Assembly (NCBI GenBank): GCA_035456105.1
Contig: DATIDV010000003.1
Span: 1 to 64,000, forward strand
Length of the DNA: 64,000 bases
Source of the DNA: Viridibacterium sp035456105
GTDB lineage: Bacteria; Pseudomonadota; Gammaproteobacteria; Burkholderiales; Rhodocyclaceae
Direction of reading: 5' to 3'
Below are positions 15,864 to 24,345 of the stretch, piece after piece. The notes beneath the pieces were generated by a model. That model ran no database searches. It was given only the letters and a program-made list of their open reading frames with translations, and was not told the DNA's origin. The position numbers were made by a program, and so were the translations under genes. Position 1 is the stretch's first letter, and every line of letters begins with the position of its first letter.

Positions 15864-15881
15864 CTGGCGGAGAGGGCGGGA
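15864..15881. repeat. right attachment repeat (within the intact tRNA-Ser 3' end)
   Basis: CTGGCGGAGAGGGCGGGA, identical to 8419-8436, covers the 3' CCA end, the acceptor 3' strand and the first T-arm bases of tRNA-Ser. Confidence 0.85.
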
Positions 15882-15955
15882 TTCGAACCCGCGTCAGGAT
15901 ATTATCCTGAACACGCTTTCCAGGCGTGCGACTTAAACCGCTCATCCACCTCTCC
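15865..15955 (-). tRNA. tRNA-Ser(GGA)
   Basis: Read on the minus strand: acceptor GGAGAGG pairs with CCTCTCC, followed by discriminator G and an encoded CCA. The anticodon stem CACGC/GCGTG encloses CTGGAAA, giving anticodon GGA (15919-15921). There is a long variable arm (TTCAGGAT...ATCCTGA), as in all serine tRNAs, and a T-arm GCGGG-TTCGAAT-CCCGC. It reads UCC/UCU codons. Its 3' end is the integration site of the element, and the gene has been kept intact by the attachment repeat. Confidence 0.96.
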
Positions 15956-15967
15956 GGAAGGAGGCGG

Positions 15968-15996
15968 AGTATAGCAGCGTGAAGCCGTTTCGGGAA
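15968..15996 (-). promoter_or_regulatory. predicted promoter of tRNA-Ser
   Basis: On the minus strand TATACT (15968-15973) is a good -10 box. A weak TTCCCG lies 17 bases upstream (15991-15996), and a GC-rich discriminator precedes the mature tRNA 5' end at 15955, as expected for stable RNA promoters. No terminator is visible between the tRNA and the integrase. Confidence 0.5.
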
Positions 15997-16039
15997 CGTT
16001 TCGCCGTATCTTCAGGCGTGACGGGTGTCGCGAACGGAT

Positions 16040-18043
16040 TCAGGCCGTTTCGGGTTTGCGCAGGTCATCGACCAGTTGCTTCGCCACAGCCCCCGGTGGC
16101 GCGGTCACGAGGCTGACGAGCACGAGGGCGGCAAAGCCCGCCACGACTCCAAAAACGCCGCAGGACACGGGCTGGATGCCGAACCAGGCGTTGCTCATCG
16201 AACCACCGAAAATGGGATAGGTGCGCAGCGCGTAGGCCACAGCCACGCCAGGGCCGATCAGCATGGCAGCGACCGCGCCCCACTTGTTCGCGCGGCGCCA
16301 GAAGATGCCGGTGACCATGGCCGGGAAGATGGCCGACGCGGCGATCGAGAAAGCGAAGCCGACCGTGAACAGGATGCTGTCTGGCCGCAGCGAGGCGACC
16401 CAGGCAGCAAGCGTGGCAACCACCATCAGCGTCGCCTTCGATACCAGCAGGCGTCGCTGCGTGGCGGCTGCAGGGTTGATCATGTGGAAATACACGTCGT
16501 GCGAGAGTGCGCTGCAGATACTCAGCAGTAAGCCGTCTGCCGTCGACAGCGCTGCGGCGAGACCGCCAGCCGCAATGAGGCCGGAGACGAAATACGGCAG
16601 ACCGGCAATCTCGGGCGTGGCGAGCACAATGACATCCGGGTTGATGCTCAGCTCGGCGAGTTGCAGGATGCCGTCGAGATTCATGTCCTCGACCTTCACC
16701 ATGCCGAGCTTGCCCCAGGACGAGATCCACGAGGGCAAGTCTGCAATCTGCGTACCGACAACGTGATGGTAGATCTCCCACTTCGCCAGTACGGCGTAGG
16801 CCGGTGCGGCGAGGTACAGCAACAAGATAAACAACAGGGACCAGAACACCGAGTTACGCGCGGCACGCACACTGGTGGTGGTGTAGTAACGCGTAAGAAC
16901 GTGCGGCAGCCCTGCCGTGCCTATCATCAGCACGAAAACCAGCGCGATGAAGTTGTTGCGCGCATCGGAGCTGCTGTGCTGCGCAGTCGCGGGAAAGGCT
17001 TCGGCGTGTGGCGTCGGCGGCTGCGAGCGTGCCATCGCATCACGATAGTCGCTCTCCCATTGTTTGCGCGCCCCGTCTGCATCGGCAGGCAAGGCACGTA
17101 ATTGGCGCTGGACGTTGGCTATTTCGCGCGCAGGTGCATTGGCATCCTGCAAAGTTTCGAGGCGCGCAACCAGCTTGACTCGCTCGGTCTGCAAGGATGC
17201 AGGCAAGGCTGCAATGCGCACCTGCAGGCTCTCGGCACGCTTGACGAGAGCACTACGCACCTGGCGCTCAGCAGGCGAGGCAACCAGCACCTGCTCCTCG
17301 GCGCCCAGCCGTTCGAGTATGCGTCCATACGCGATCTGCGGAATAGGTATGCCGGTGGTATTCCACGACATCATCACTACCGGCGTCAGATAGGCGACGA
17401 TGATCACGAGGTATTGCGCCACCTGCGTCCAGGTAATGGCGCGCATGCCGCCGAGAAATGAGCAAACCAGCACGCCGGCCAGACCCACAAATACGCCTAT
17501 GGAAAAATCGATGCCGGCGAAGCGGCTGGTGATGAGGCCGACACCGTAGATCTGCGCCACGACATAAACGAAACTCGCCAGTATCACGGCGACAACGCCG
17601 AGCAGCCGCGGCAACTTGCCTTCGTAGCGCGCGCCAAGGAAATCCGGAATGGTGTACTGGCCGAAGCTGCGCAGATAAGGCGCGAGCAGCAGGCTCACCA
17701 GCACATAGCCCCCGGTCCAGCCCATGACGAATGCCAGGCCGTCGAAACCCGCGACATAGAGCGTACCCGCCATGCCCAGAAAGGACGCGGCGCTCATCCA
17801 GTCCGCTGCCGTCGCCATGCCGTTGTAGAGCGCAGGTACCCGTCGCCCTGCGACGTAATACTCGGTGACGTCCGCAGTGCGGCAGAACACACCGATGATG
17901 GCGTACATGAAGATGGTGGCGAACAGGAAGCCATAGCCGATCCACTGCAGTGAAGCACCCAGCCACTCGCCGAATGCCATGCTGCAGACAAACAGGAAGA
18001 AGCCGAGCGCGAACAGCAGATAGGTTCGCGAGATCGCGCTCAT
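16040..18043 (-). CDS. sodium:solute symporter, VC_2705 family
   Basis: A 667-residue SSS-family symporter with about 13 membrane helices. Family blocks seen are VTEYYVAGRRVPALYNGMATAADWMSAASFLG, the GGMRAITWTQ segment, and late LAAALSTADGLLLSICSALSHD. A hydrophilic insert of about 120 residues (rich in Arg, Leu, Glu) lies in the middle, characteristic of the VC_2705 subgroup. This subgroup is commonly linked to acs, and the gene follows a CBS/DUF294 gene and acs, so acetate or another small monocarboxylate is the likely substrate. ATG at 18043 chosen to start just before the first helix. Confidence 0.85.
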   Translation of the reverse strand: MSAISRTYLLFALGFFLFVCSMAFGEWLGASLQWIGYGFLFATIFMYAIIGVFCRTADVTEYYVAGRRVPALYNGMATAADWMSAASFLGMAGTLYVAGFDGLAFVMGWTGGYVLVSLLLAPYLRSFGQYTIPDFLGARYEGKLPRLLGVVAVILASFVYVVAQIYGVGLITSRFAGIDFSIGVFVGLAGVLVCSFLGGMRAITWTQVAQYLVIIVAYLTPVVMMSWNTTGIPIPQIAYGRILERLGAEEQVLVASPAERQVRSALVKRAESLQVRIAALPASLQTERVKLVARLETLQDANAPAREIANVQRQLRALPADADGARKQWESDYRDAMARSQPPTPHAEAFPATAQHSSSDARNNFIALVFVLMIGTAGLPHVLTRYYTTTSVRAARNSVFWSLLFILLLYLAAPAYAVLAKWEIYHHVVGTQIADLPSWISSWGKLGMVKVEDMNLDGILQLAELSINPDVIVLATPEIAGLPYFVSGLIAAGGLAAALSTADGLLLSICSALSHDVYFHMINPAAATQRRLLVSKATLMVVATLAAWVASLRPDSILFTVGFAFSIAASAIFPAMVTGIFWRRANKWGAVAAMLIGPGVAVAYALRTYPIFGGSMSNAWFGIQPVSCGVFGVVAGFAALVLVSLVTAPPGAVAKQLVDDLRKPETA

Positions 18044-18065
18044 GCAACACTCACAGTTTGCCAAA

Positions 18066-19550
18066 TCACAATTTGTATTGCGCCTTGAGACGCTGCTGCA
18101 GACGCCGCGCCTGCATGAAGGCATGACGCAGGATCTGGCTGTCGAGGCGATTCAGCTTGTAGGGATTGAGGCGGTTGGCACCTGCCTCGTTGCCTCCGTG
18201 TTGTTGCTGGTTGCGCAGGCGCAGCATCTGCAGGAACAGGAAACCCTCGATGGCGGCCTGCATGTCTTCCCCGGCATAGCCTTCAATGGCCGACAGCGCA
18301 CGCAGGCGTTCGACGGTGCCGGTCGCGCCGATGCCATGCGCCAGCGCCAGAATGCGAACGGCATCGACGTAGGGACGCACGCCTCCCGTCTTCAGATCGA
18401 TGGTGTTCGGCACCACGCTTTTCTTGTCGACCACGAAGGTACGCACCATGCCCAGTGGCGGCACTGCCTGCAATGCGTTGGTCGCCATCGCCTTGAGAAA
18501 TCCGCTTTGCTTTGCCGCAAACGCCAACATGTCGGTGCGCAGCGTGTCGACGAGAGCGCTCGCGCCATAGAGTGAACGAAAATCGAAGAACATGCCGACC
18601 GAGGACAAGGCCTTTGCGTCGGCACTGCCACACCAGTCGCGAAAGCGACTCTGCCATTCGTTCTCCGACAAACAGCACTCGGCATTGCCGGCCATGCTCT
18701 GGCCACGCCCCAGCGGGAAACCGCACTCGTCGAGAAGCTGGTTGACGGCCTGCGCGAAGGGCAGGAACTGGGCGCGAATATCCGCTGCCGCGAGCTCGGC
18801 ACCCACGCCATCAGGCAATGCGAAAACAATGCCATTGTTTTGCTCGGTTGATAGCGTCTGTTCCAGCCGACCTTCCGAACCGAAGGCAATCCAGCTCCAT
18901 GCCACGTCGGGCAGAGGGAAGCGTGCCTTCATGAGTTCAATGGCTTGCGTGGTGACGAAATCGTTCAGCGAAGTGGTCCACTGGATCACCTTGTCAGCGC
19001 CCAGCCCCTGCACCACGAGTTGCTTGGCGACGCGCCGCGCACCTGCAGCCGCGTCAGCAAGCTCGCTGGACGAACGCGCCGATACCAGCGGGCTGACGAC
19101 GTCTTCCCGCACGATCTGCTGTGTGCCGTACACATCGCTGCGCGACACCACGCCAACGAGACGGCCAGTGCGCTCAACAATGAGCACGTAACGCACTCCG
19201 TGGCGCGCCATGGCCAGTACCGCGTCCTGCGTCGTCGCCTCGGGCGACAGGCTGACGAGCTGGGTACTCATTGCCGACTCGATGGGCGCTGCCAGATCGC
19301 CCCCCTTGAGCAGCACGCGGCCGAGCAGATCATGCGCAGTGAGAATGCCCAATGGCACGAGGTCGGCATTGGCGACGACGATGGCACCGATGTGTTCGTC
19401 GACCATGCGCTCGACCGGCTCGCGCAGGTGCGTGCCCGGCGGGTAAGTCACCGGGGCACGCCGGATCAGGCCCGCCAGCGGTTGATAGAGCGAGAACGCG
19501 GCAGCGGACGCTGCCTGCGCTTCGTTTGCTGCATTTGCCGAAGCGGCCAT
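18066..19550 (-). CDS. CBS-domain / DUF294 nucleotidyltransferase-like protein
   Basis: A 494-residue cytoplasmic regulator. Two CBS motifs (about residues 30-140) are followed by a DUF294 nucleotidyltransferase-like domain and its substrate-binding-like C-terminal domain. The signature reads GSEGRLEQTLSTEQNNG; family members usually have Asp residues where this has Glu and Asn, so catalysis may be altered or lost. Related proteins accompany acetate symporters and are thought to sense nucleotides. AGGAGAGGA precedes the ATG at 19550. It sits between acs and the symporter, on the same strand, and probably tunes them. Confidence 0.82.
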   Translation of the reverse strand: MAASANAANEAQAASAAAFSLYQPLAGLIRRAPVTYPPGTHLREPVERMVDEHIGAIVVANADLVPLGILTAHDLLGRVLLKGGDLAAPIESAMSTQLVSLSPEATTQDAVLAMARHGVRYVLIVERTGRLVGVVSRSDVYGTQQIVREDVVSPLVSARSSSELADAAAGARRVAKQLVVQGLGADKVIQWTTSLNDFVTTQAIELMKARFPLPDVAWSWIAFGSEGRLEQTLSTEQNNGIVFALPDGVGAELAAADIRAQFLPFAQAVNQLLDECGFPLGRGQSMAGNAECCLSENEWQSRFRDWCGSADAKALSSVGMFFDFRSLYGASALVDTLRTDMLAFAAKQSGFLKAMATNALQAVPPLGMVRTFVVDKKSVVPNTIDLKTGGVRPYVDAVRILALAHGIGATGTVERLRALSAIEGYAGEDMQAAIEGFLFLQMLRLRNQQQHGGNEAGANRLNPYKLNRLDSQILRHAFMQARRLQQRLKAQYKL

Positions 19551-19612
19551 GCCAATCCTCTCCTGAAGCGATCCAGTAGGGCTTGAGGCCACACTGGATC
19601 GCGGCACTCCAC

Positions 19613-21598
19613 TCAAACGGACTGTTTGAGTTGCTCCAGGATCGCAGGGTTCTCCAGCGTCGACACGTCCTGCGTGATTTCTTCGCCCTTGGCGAGCGAA
19701 CGCAGCAGGCGGCGCATGATTTTGCCCGAACGCGTCTTCGGCAGGTTGTCGCCGAAGCGGATGTCTTTCGGCTTGGCGATCGGGCCGATCTCCTTCGCAA
19801 CCCAATCCTGCAGCTGCTTGACGATCACCTTCGCCTCATCACCCGTGGGCCGCGTGCGTTTGAGCACGACAAAGGCGCAGATCGCTTCTCCGGTCAGATC
19901 ATCCGGACGACCCACCACCGCGGCTTCCGCCACCAATTCAGTGCAGGACACCAGCGCGGATTCGATCTCCATCGTGCCCATGCGGTGACCCGACACGTTC
20001 AGCACATCGTCGATACGGCCCATGATGGTGAAATAACCGGTCTTGGCGTCACGCACAGCACCGTCGCCCGCAAGGTATAGCTTGCCACCCAGATCGCCCG
20101 GGAAGTAACTCGTCTTGTAGCGCTCCGGGTCGCCCCAGATCGTGCGGATCATCGACGGCCACGGGCGTTTGATGACGAGGAAACCACCCTTGCCCCACTC
20201 CACATCGTGACCGGACTCATCGACGACTGCGGCAGCAATGCCAGGGAATGGGAGCGTGCACGAACCCGGCACCAGCGGCGTGACACCCGGCAGTGGCGTG
20301 ATCACATGGCCACCCGTTTCGGTTTGCCAAAAAGTATCCATCACCGGGCAACGCGAGCCACCGATCTGCTCGTAGTACCACATCCAGGCTTCCGGATTGA
20401 TCGGCTCGCCAACCGTGCCCAGCAGGCGCAGGCTGGTCAGGTCGTAGTTGCGAGGATGCGCCGTCGCCGTTCCTTCGGCAGCCTTGATCAGCGAACGGAT
20501 TGCCGTCGGCGCGGTGTAGAAAACCGTGACTTTCTGATCCTGGATGACGCGCCAGAAACGGCCGGCATCCGGATAGGTCGGCACGCCTTCGAAGACGATC
20601 TGCGTCGCTCCGCAGGCCAGCGGTCCGTATGCAATGTAGGTATGTCCGGTCACCCAACCGATGTCGGCGGTGCACCAGTAAACATCCTCGGGCTTGAGGT
20701 CAAAGGTCCACTTGTTGGTGAGGATGGCATGCAGCAGGTAGCCACCTGATGAATGCTGGACGCCCTTTGGTTTGCCGGTCGAGCCCGAGGTGTAGAGCAG
20801 GAACAGCGGATGTTCAGCGCCGACCCACTCCGGCTCACAGATCGCGCCCTGCCCTTCGAGCAGGTCGTGCAGCCACACGTCACGCCCTGCCGCCATGCTG
20901 CTGACATTGCCGGTGCGCTTGTAAACGATGACGCTATGGATCGCTTCACAGCCGCCCATGGCGATGGCTTCATCGACCACGGCCTTCAGCGCAATGCTCT
21001 TGCCGCCACGGCATTGCTCGTCAGCGGTGATGACGGCTGTCGCGCCAGCATCGACGACGCGCTCCTGCACGCTCTTGGCCGAGAAGCCACCGAACACCAC
21101 CGAGTGAATCGCGCCGATGCGTGCACAGGCCTGCATGGCGGCGACGCCTTCAACCGACATCGGCATGTAGATGATGACGCGATCGCCCTTCTTTATTCCG
21201 CGCGATTTCAGGCCATTGGCAAACTTGCACACCAGAGCATGCAGTTCGCGATATGTCGTGCGCGTGACCTTGCCATCGTCCGCCTCGAAAATCAGCGCGA
21301 CCTTGTCGCCATTACCGTTTTCGAGGTTGCGATCGAGGCAGTTGAAGGAAACATTCAGCGTACCGTCTTCAAACCATTTGTAGAACGGCGCCTTGCTCTC
21401 GTCGAGCGACTGCGTGAAAGGTTTTTTCCAGATCAGGTGCTCGCGCGCCAGGCGCGCCCAGTACCCGGCGTAATCCGCGTCCGCTTCCTTGCACAGGGCC
21501 TCGTAGGCCGCCATGCCACTGATCGTGGCACGGGCAATGGTCGCTTCTGAGGGAGGGAAAATGCGGTGCTCTTGCAGGACGGAATCGATGGAAGCCAT
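19613..21598 (-). CDS. acs: acetate--CoA ligase
   Basis: A 661-residue acetyl-CoA synthetase that activates acetate to acetyl-CoA through acetyl-AMP. Visible landmarks are the AMP-binding P-loop LYTSGSTGKPKG, the ADIGWVTGH block, DTFWQTETGG, and the C-terminal acetylation-site motif PKTRSGKIMRRLLR containing the catalytic Lys. Length matches the family (about 650). The start at 21598 sits eight bases after AAAGGAG; the ATG three codons earlier abuts the ribosome site. It heads a three-gene acetate unit with the CBS/DUF294 protein and the symporter. Confidence 0.95.
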   Translation of the reverse strand: MASIDSVLQEHRIFPPSEATIARATISGMAAYEALCKEADADYAGYWARLAREHLIWKKPFTQSLDESKAPFYKWFEDGTLNVSFNCLDRNLENGNGDKVALIFEADDGKVTRTTYRELHALVCKFANGLKSRGIKKGDRVIIYMPMSVEGVAAMQACARIGAIHSVVFGGFSAKSVQERVVDAGATAVITADEQCRGGKSIALKAVVDEAIAMGGCEAIHSVIVYKRTGNVSSMAAGRDVWLHDLLEGQGAICEPEWVGAEHPLFLLYTSGSTGKPKGVQHSSGGYLLHAILTNKWTFDLKPEDVYWCTADIGWVTGHTYIAYGPLACGATQIVFEGVPTYPDAGRFWRVIQDQKVTVFYTAPTAIRSLIKAAEGTATAHPRNYDLTSLRLLGTVGEPINPEAWMWYYEQIGGSRCPVMDTFWQTETGGHVITPLPGVTPLVPGSCTLPFPGIAAAVVDESGHDVEWGKGGFLVIKRPWPSMIRTIWGDPERYKTSYFPGDLGGKLYLAGDGAVRDAKTGYFTIMGRIDDVLNVSGHRMGTMEIESALVSCTELVAEAAVVGRPDDLTGEAICAFVVLKRTRPTGDEAKVIVKQLQDWVAKEIGPIAKPKDIRFGDNLPKTRSGKIMRRLLRSLAKGEEITQDVSTLENPAILEQLKQSV

Positions 21599-21993
21599 GT
21601 GGCACATCTCCTTTGGGCTGAACGCCTGTTCTGGTTAGTCACAACGGCATGGGGAATACCGGGGACCTGTCTCGTGTTTAACAGCAGTACGGGGCACGAC
21701 CGGGCTTTGTCATCTGACAGGACGACCGCCTGAGCGTTGCCTCCATTGATGCCTGTATTTTGAACTACCTATTGTCGCGCAAATATCGCCGCTGAAATTA
21801 GATGCAAGCCAGCTTACATCCCACTTACGCAGCATCGGCAGTGCAACGCAGCATCCTTGCCGTGACAAGGCGCACGCCGGCATCGCAGCCAACGCCGGCA
21901 TTGCCGACAGCCCCTGTGCCAGACCCGCAGGCAACCTGTTACGATCAGGTTCGTACGGCCGCCGTGGCCGTCGCTGCGGACCAAACATACCCC
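21599..21993. other. divergent intergenic region (acs / ECF sigma)
   Basis: About 395 bp between divergent genes. It must hold the acs and sigma-factor promoters, but I cannot assign confident boxes. An upstream in-frame extension of the sigma gene (from 21802) exists, but it has low-complexity Pro/Ala/Thr content and no family resemblance, so I treat it as non-coding. Confidence 0.4.
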
Positions 21994-22494
21994 ATGCATA
22001 GTCAACAGGATATCGTCGCCGAAATCCCCCGCCTGCGCCGCTATGCGCGTGCACTGACGGGCGACACCTCGCGCGCCGAAGACCTGGTGCAGGACACGCT
22101 GGAGCGTGCGCTGTCGCGCTGGATCCTGTGGCGACCGGGCAATCTGCGCGCCTGGCTGTTCACCATCATGCACAATATTTTCGTCAATCAGCTGCGCGGT
22201 GCGGCGCCGCTGGACTATCGCCCGGACGACCTCGTGCCGGAACTACCGGTGCGGCCCGAGCAGGAAGACGGCCTCGGCCTGCGCGACCTGGACAAGGCGC
22301 TGCAACAGCTCTCCGTCGATCAGCGCGAAACCCTGCTGCTCGTGACGCTCGAAGAACTCTCCTATGACGAAGCCGCCAAGGTGCTTGGTGTACCAGTCGG
22401 CACCATCATGTCGCGCCTGTTCCGCGCCCGCGAGCGTCTGCGTATCTGCCTGCAGGGGCAGGCCGGACTCACTCATCTGAAGGTGGTGAAATGA
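21994..22494 (+). CDS. ECF-type RNA polymerase sigma factor
   Basis: A 166-residue extracytoplasmic-function sigma factor. Region 2 is seen in IPRLRRYARALTGDTSRAEDLVQDTLERAL and the RAWLFTIMHN block. Region 4 helix-turn-helix is seen in LSYDEAAKVLGVPVGTIMSRLFRARERLR. The start at 21994 gives the standard length. The stop overlaps the anti-sigma start by four bases (ATGA), so the two are coupled. Their position directly upstream of msrPQ suggests control of periplasmic oxidative repair. Confidence 0.9.
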   Translation: MHSQQDIVAEIPRLRRYARALTGDTSRAEDLVQDTLERALSRWILWRPGNLRAWLFTIMHNIFVNQLRGAAPLDYRPDDLVPELPVRPEQEDGLGLRDLDKALQQLSVDQRETLLLVTLEELSYDEAAKVLGVPVGTIMSRLFRARERLRICLQGQAGLTHLKVVK

Positions 22495-23279
22495 GCCTGC
22501 GTGACAATACCAAGCACGACACTGCCATCTCGAAGATGGACGAAGCCCTGCTGCGCTACGTAGACGACCGTCTGGATGTCGATGACCGCGCCGCCGCCGA
22601 AAGCTGGATGCGCGACCATCCCGAGTTGCAGCAGCGCGTGCAAGCCTGGCGCGACCACGACGAAGCGCTGCAGCGCCATTTCAATCCCATCGGCCATGCC
22701 GCTGTACCGGAGCGCCAGCTGCGTGCCGCACGGCGTGCCTCGCAACGCTCGCCGCTGCGTTATGCAGCTGCGTTTGCCTGGCTGAGCGTCGGTCTGATCA
22801 CGGGCTGGCTGATCGGTCATCGCGCACCGCCCCCCGTCGTGGAGCCGGTCGCCACACTGTCGCACATTGCCGCCCTGGCGCACGCCACCTACGTGCCCGA
22901 GAAGCGCCACGCCGTGGAAGTGGTCGCTGCAGAAGAGGCGCATCTTGTCACCTGGCTGTCGAAACGCCTCGACAGGCAACTCAAAGTGCCGCAACTCAAC
23001 GACATGGGCTACGCGCTGGTCGGCGGCCGCATGTTGCCCAGCGAGACAGGCCCCGTTGCCCAGTTCATGTTCCAGAACGAAGACGGCAAACGCCTGACGC
23101 TCTACCTGCGCACGCGCACGGGAGATGTCGGCGAGACCTCCTTCCAGTACTCGGCGGAAGGCAAGGTCAGCACGTTTTACTGGCTCGACGACAAGCTCAG
23201 CTATGCCCTGTCCGGCGATATCGAGCGCGACAAGCTGCTCACCATTGCGCGCGAAACCTATCGCCAGCTTGAGAATTAA
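22491..23279 (+). CDS. anti-sigma factor, membrane-anchored
   Basis: A 262-residue protein. The N-terminal part has the zinc-less anti-sigma pattern (DEALLRYVDDRLDVDDRAAAESWMRDHPEL). A single membrane helix lies near residues 93-112 (YAAAFAWLSVGLITGWLIGH). The remainder is periplasmic, with WLSKRLDRQLKVPQL and GYALVGGRMLPSETGPVAQFMF, a pattern shared by anti-sigma proteins of oxidative-stress ECF systems. It should hold the ECF sigma factor at the membrane and release it on an envelope signal. Confidence 0.8.
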   Translation: MSLRDNTKHDTAISKMDEALLRYVDDRLDVDDRAAAESWMRDHPELQQRVQAWRDHDEALQRHFNPIGHAAVPERQLRAARRASQRSPLRYAAAFAWLSVGLITGWLIGHRAPPPVVEPVATLSHIAALAHATYVPEKRHAVEVVAAEEAHLVTWLSKRLDRQLKVPQLNDMGYALVGGRMLPSETGPVAQFMFQNEDGKRLTLYLRTRTGDVGETSFQYSAEGKVSTFYWLDDKLSYALSGDIERDKLLTIARETYRQLEN

Positions 23280-23381
23280 GATTGCGCTGAATCTGCCGCG
23301 AGTGTCGGAGCAAGGTCGAACCTTGGCACCACACCAGGGTCACAGCAATACAGCGCCATGTCATCACAAGGAAATTGCAAG

Positions 23382-24317
23382 ATGCTGATCCGCAAACCGT
23401 CCGATATCGTCCCGTCCGAAATCACGCCGCGCACGCTCTATGAGAGCCGCCGCGATTTCCTCGGCACGGCAGGCAAACTGGCCCTCGCCGGTGCGGGCCT
23501 CATCCTGCCCGGCCTGGCGTATTCGGCAAACAAGCTCACCACCGTGCCTAGCGCCTACAAGCTCGCCGACAAGCTCACGCCGCTCAAGGACGTTACGCAT
23601 TACAACAATTATTACGAGTTCGGCCTCGACAAGGACGAACCCGCAGAAGTCGCCGGCAAGATGAAGACCCGGCCGTGGACAGTGGTCATCGACGGCCTGT
23701 GTGCCAAGCCGCAAACCATCGGCATCGAGGATCTACTGAAGATCGCACCGCTGGAGGAGCGCATCTATCGCATGCGCTGCGTCGAAGGCTGGTCGATGGT
23801 GATTCCATGGGTCGGCTTCCCGCTGGCCACCCTGCTCAAGCGCGTCGAACCTCTCGGCAGCGCCAAATTCGTGGAGTTCACGACGGTTGCCGACAAGGCC
23901 AGCATGCCGCTGCTCAACCACGCTGTGCTCGACTGGCCCTACACCGAGGGCCTGCGCCTGGACGAAGCGCAGCACCCACTGACGCTGATGGCAGTGGGCC
24001 TGTACGGCGAAGAGTTGCCCAACCAGAACGGCGCCCCGATCCGCCTTGTCGTACCGTGGAAATATGGCTTCAAGGGCGCAAAATCCATCGTGCATATCCG
24101 CCTCACCGACACCATGCCCGGCACGGCATGGAACAAGGCGGCAAAGAACGAATATGGCTTCTATTCCAACGTCAATCCGGACGTCGACCACCCGCGCTGG
24201 AGCCAGGCCACCGAGCGTCGCCTCGGCGAACTGCTCAAGCGCAAGACACTGATGTTCAACGGCTACAACGAAGTCGCCTCGCTATATGCGGGCATGGATC
24301 TGAAGAAAAACTTCTGA
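23382..24317 (+). CDS. msrP: protein-methionine-sulfoxide reductase catalytic subunit MsrP
   Basis: A 311-residue periplasmic molybdoenzyme (formerly YedY). It repairs methionine sulfoxide in envelope proteins. A twin-arginine signal (ESRRDFLGTAGKLALAGAG, Arg23-Arg24) is present. The molybdopterin ligand Cys lies in YRMRCVEGWSM, and later blocks (APIRLVVPWKYGFKGAKSIV, EYGFYSNVNPDVDHPRWSQA) are family hallmarks. Start at 23382 begins MLIRKPSDI, as in known MsrP, with AAGGA nine bases upstream. It is followed by msrQ. Confidence 0.94.
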   Translation: MLIRKPSDIVPSEITPRTLYESRRDFLGTAGKLALAGAGLILPGLAYSANKLTTVPSAYKLADKLTPLKDVTHYNNYYEFGLDKDEPAEVAGKMKTRPWTVVIDGLCAKPQTIGIEDLLKIAPLEERIYRMRCVEGWSMVIPWVGFPLATLLKRVEPLGSAKFVEFTTVADKASMPLLNHAVLDWPYTEGLRLDEAQHPLTLMAVGLYGEELPNQNGAPIRLVVPWKYGFKGAKSIVHIRLTDTMPGTAWNKAAKNEYGFYSNVNPDVDHPRWSQATERRLGELLKRKTLMFNGYNEVASLYAGMDLKKNF

Positions 24318-24345
24318 ACAAACGCCCAAGGCTGAGCACGCGAGA

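Larger units (their letters stand above)
8419..15881. mobile_element. 7.4-kb integrated element in tRNA-Ser(GGA)
   Basis: The element is bounded by an 18-bp direct repeat (8419-8436 and 15864-15881) corresponding to the 3' end of tRNA-Ser. A tyrosine integrase gene abuts the intact tRNA. Cargo: nine minus-strand small genes (8479-12425), a serine recombinase, and three further small genes. No capsid, terminase, tail, replication initiator, relaxase or toxin-antitoxin gene was recognised. The excised circle would be 7445 bp. It could be a phage satellite, a decayed prophage or a minimal integrative element; the endonuclease VII-like gene favours a phage connection. Confidence 0.85.

Noticed and set aside
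21802..21993. 64-residue N-terminal extension of the ECF sigma factor
   Set aside because: Low-complexity composition, no ribosome site, and family members start at the equivalent of 21994.
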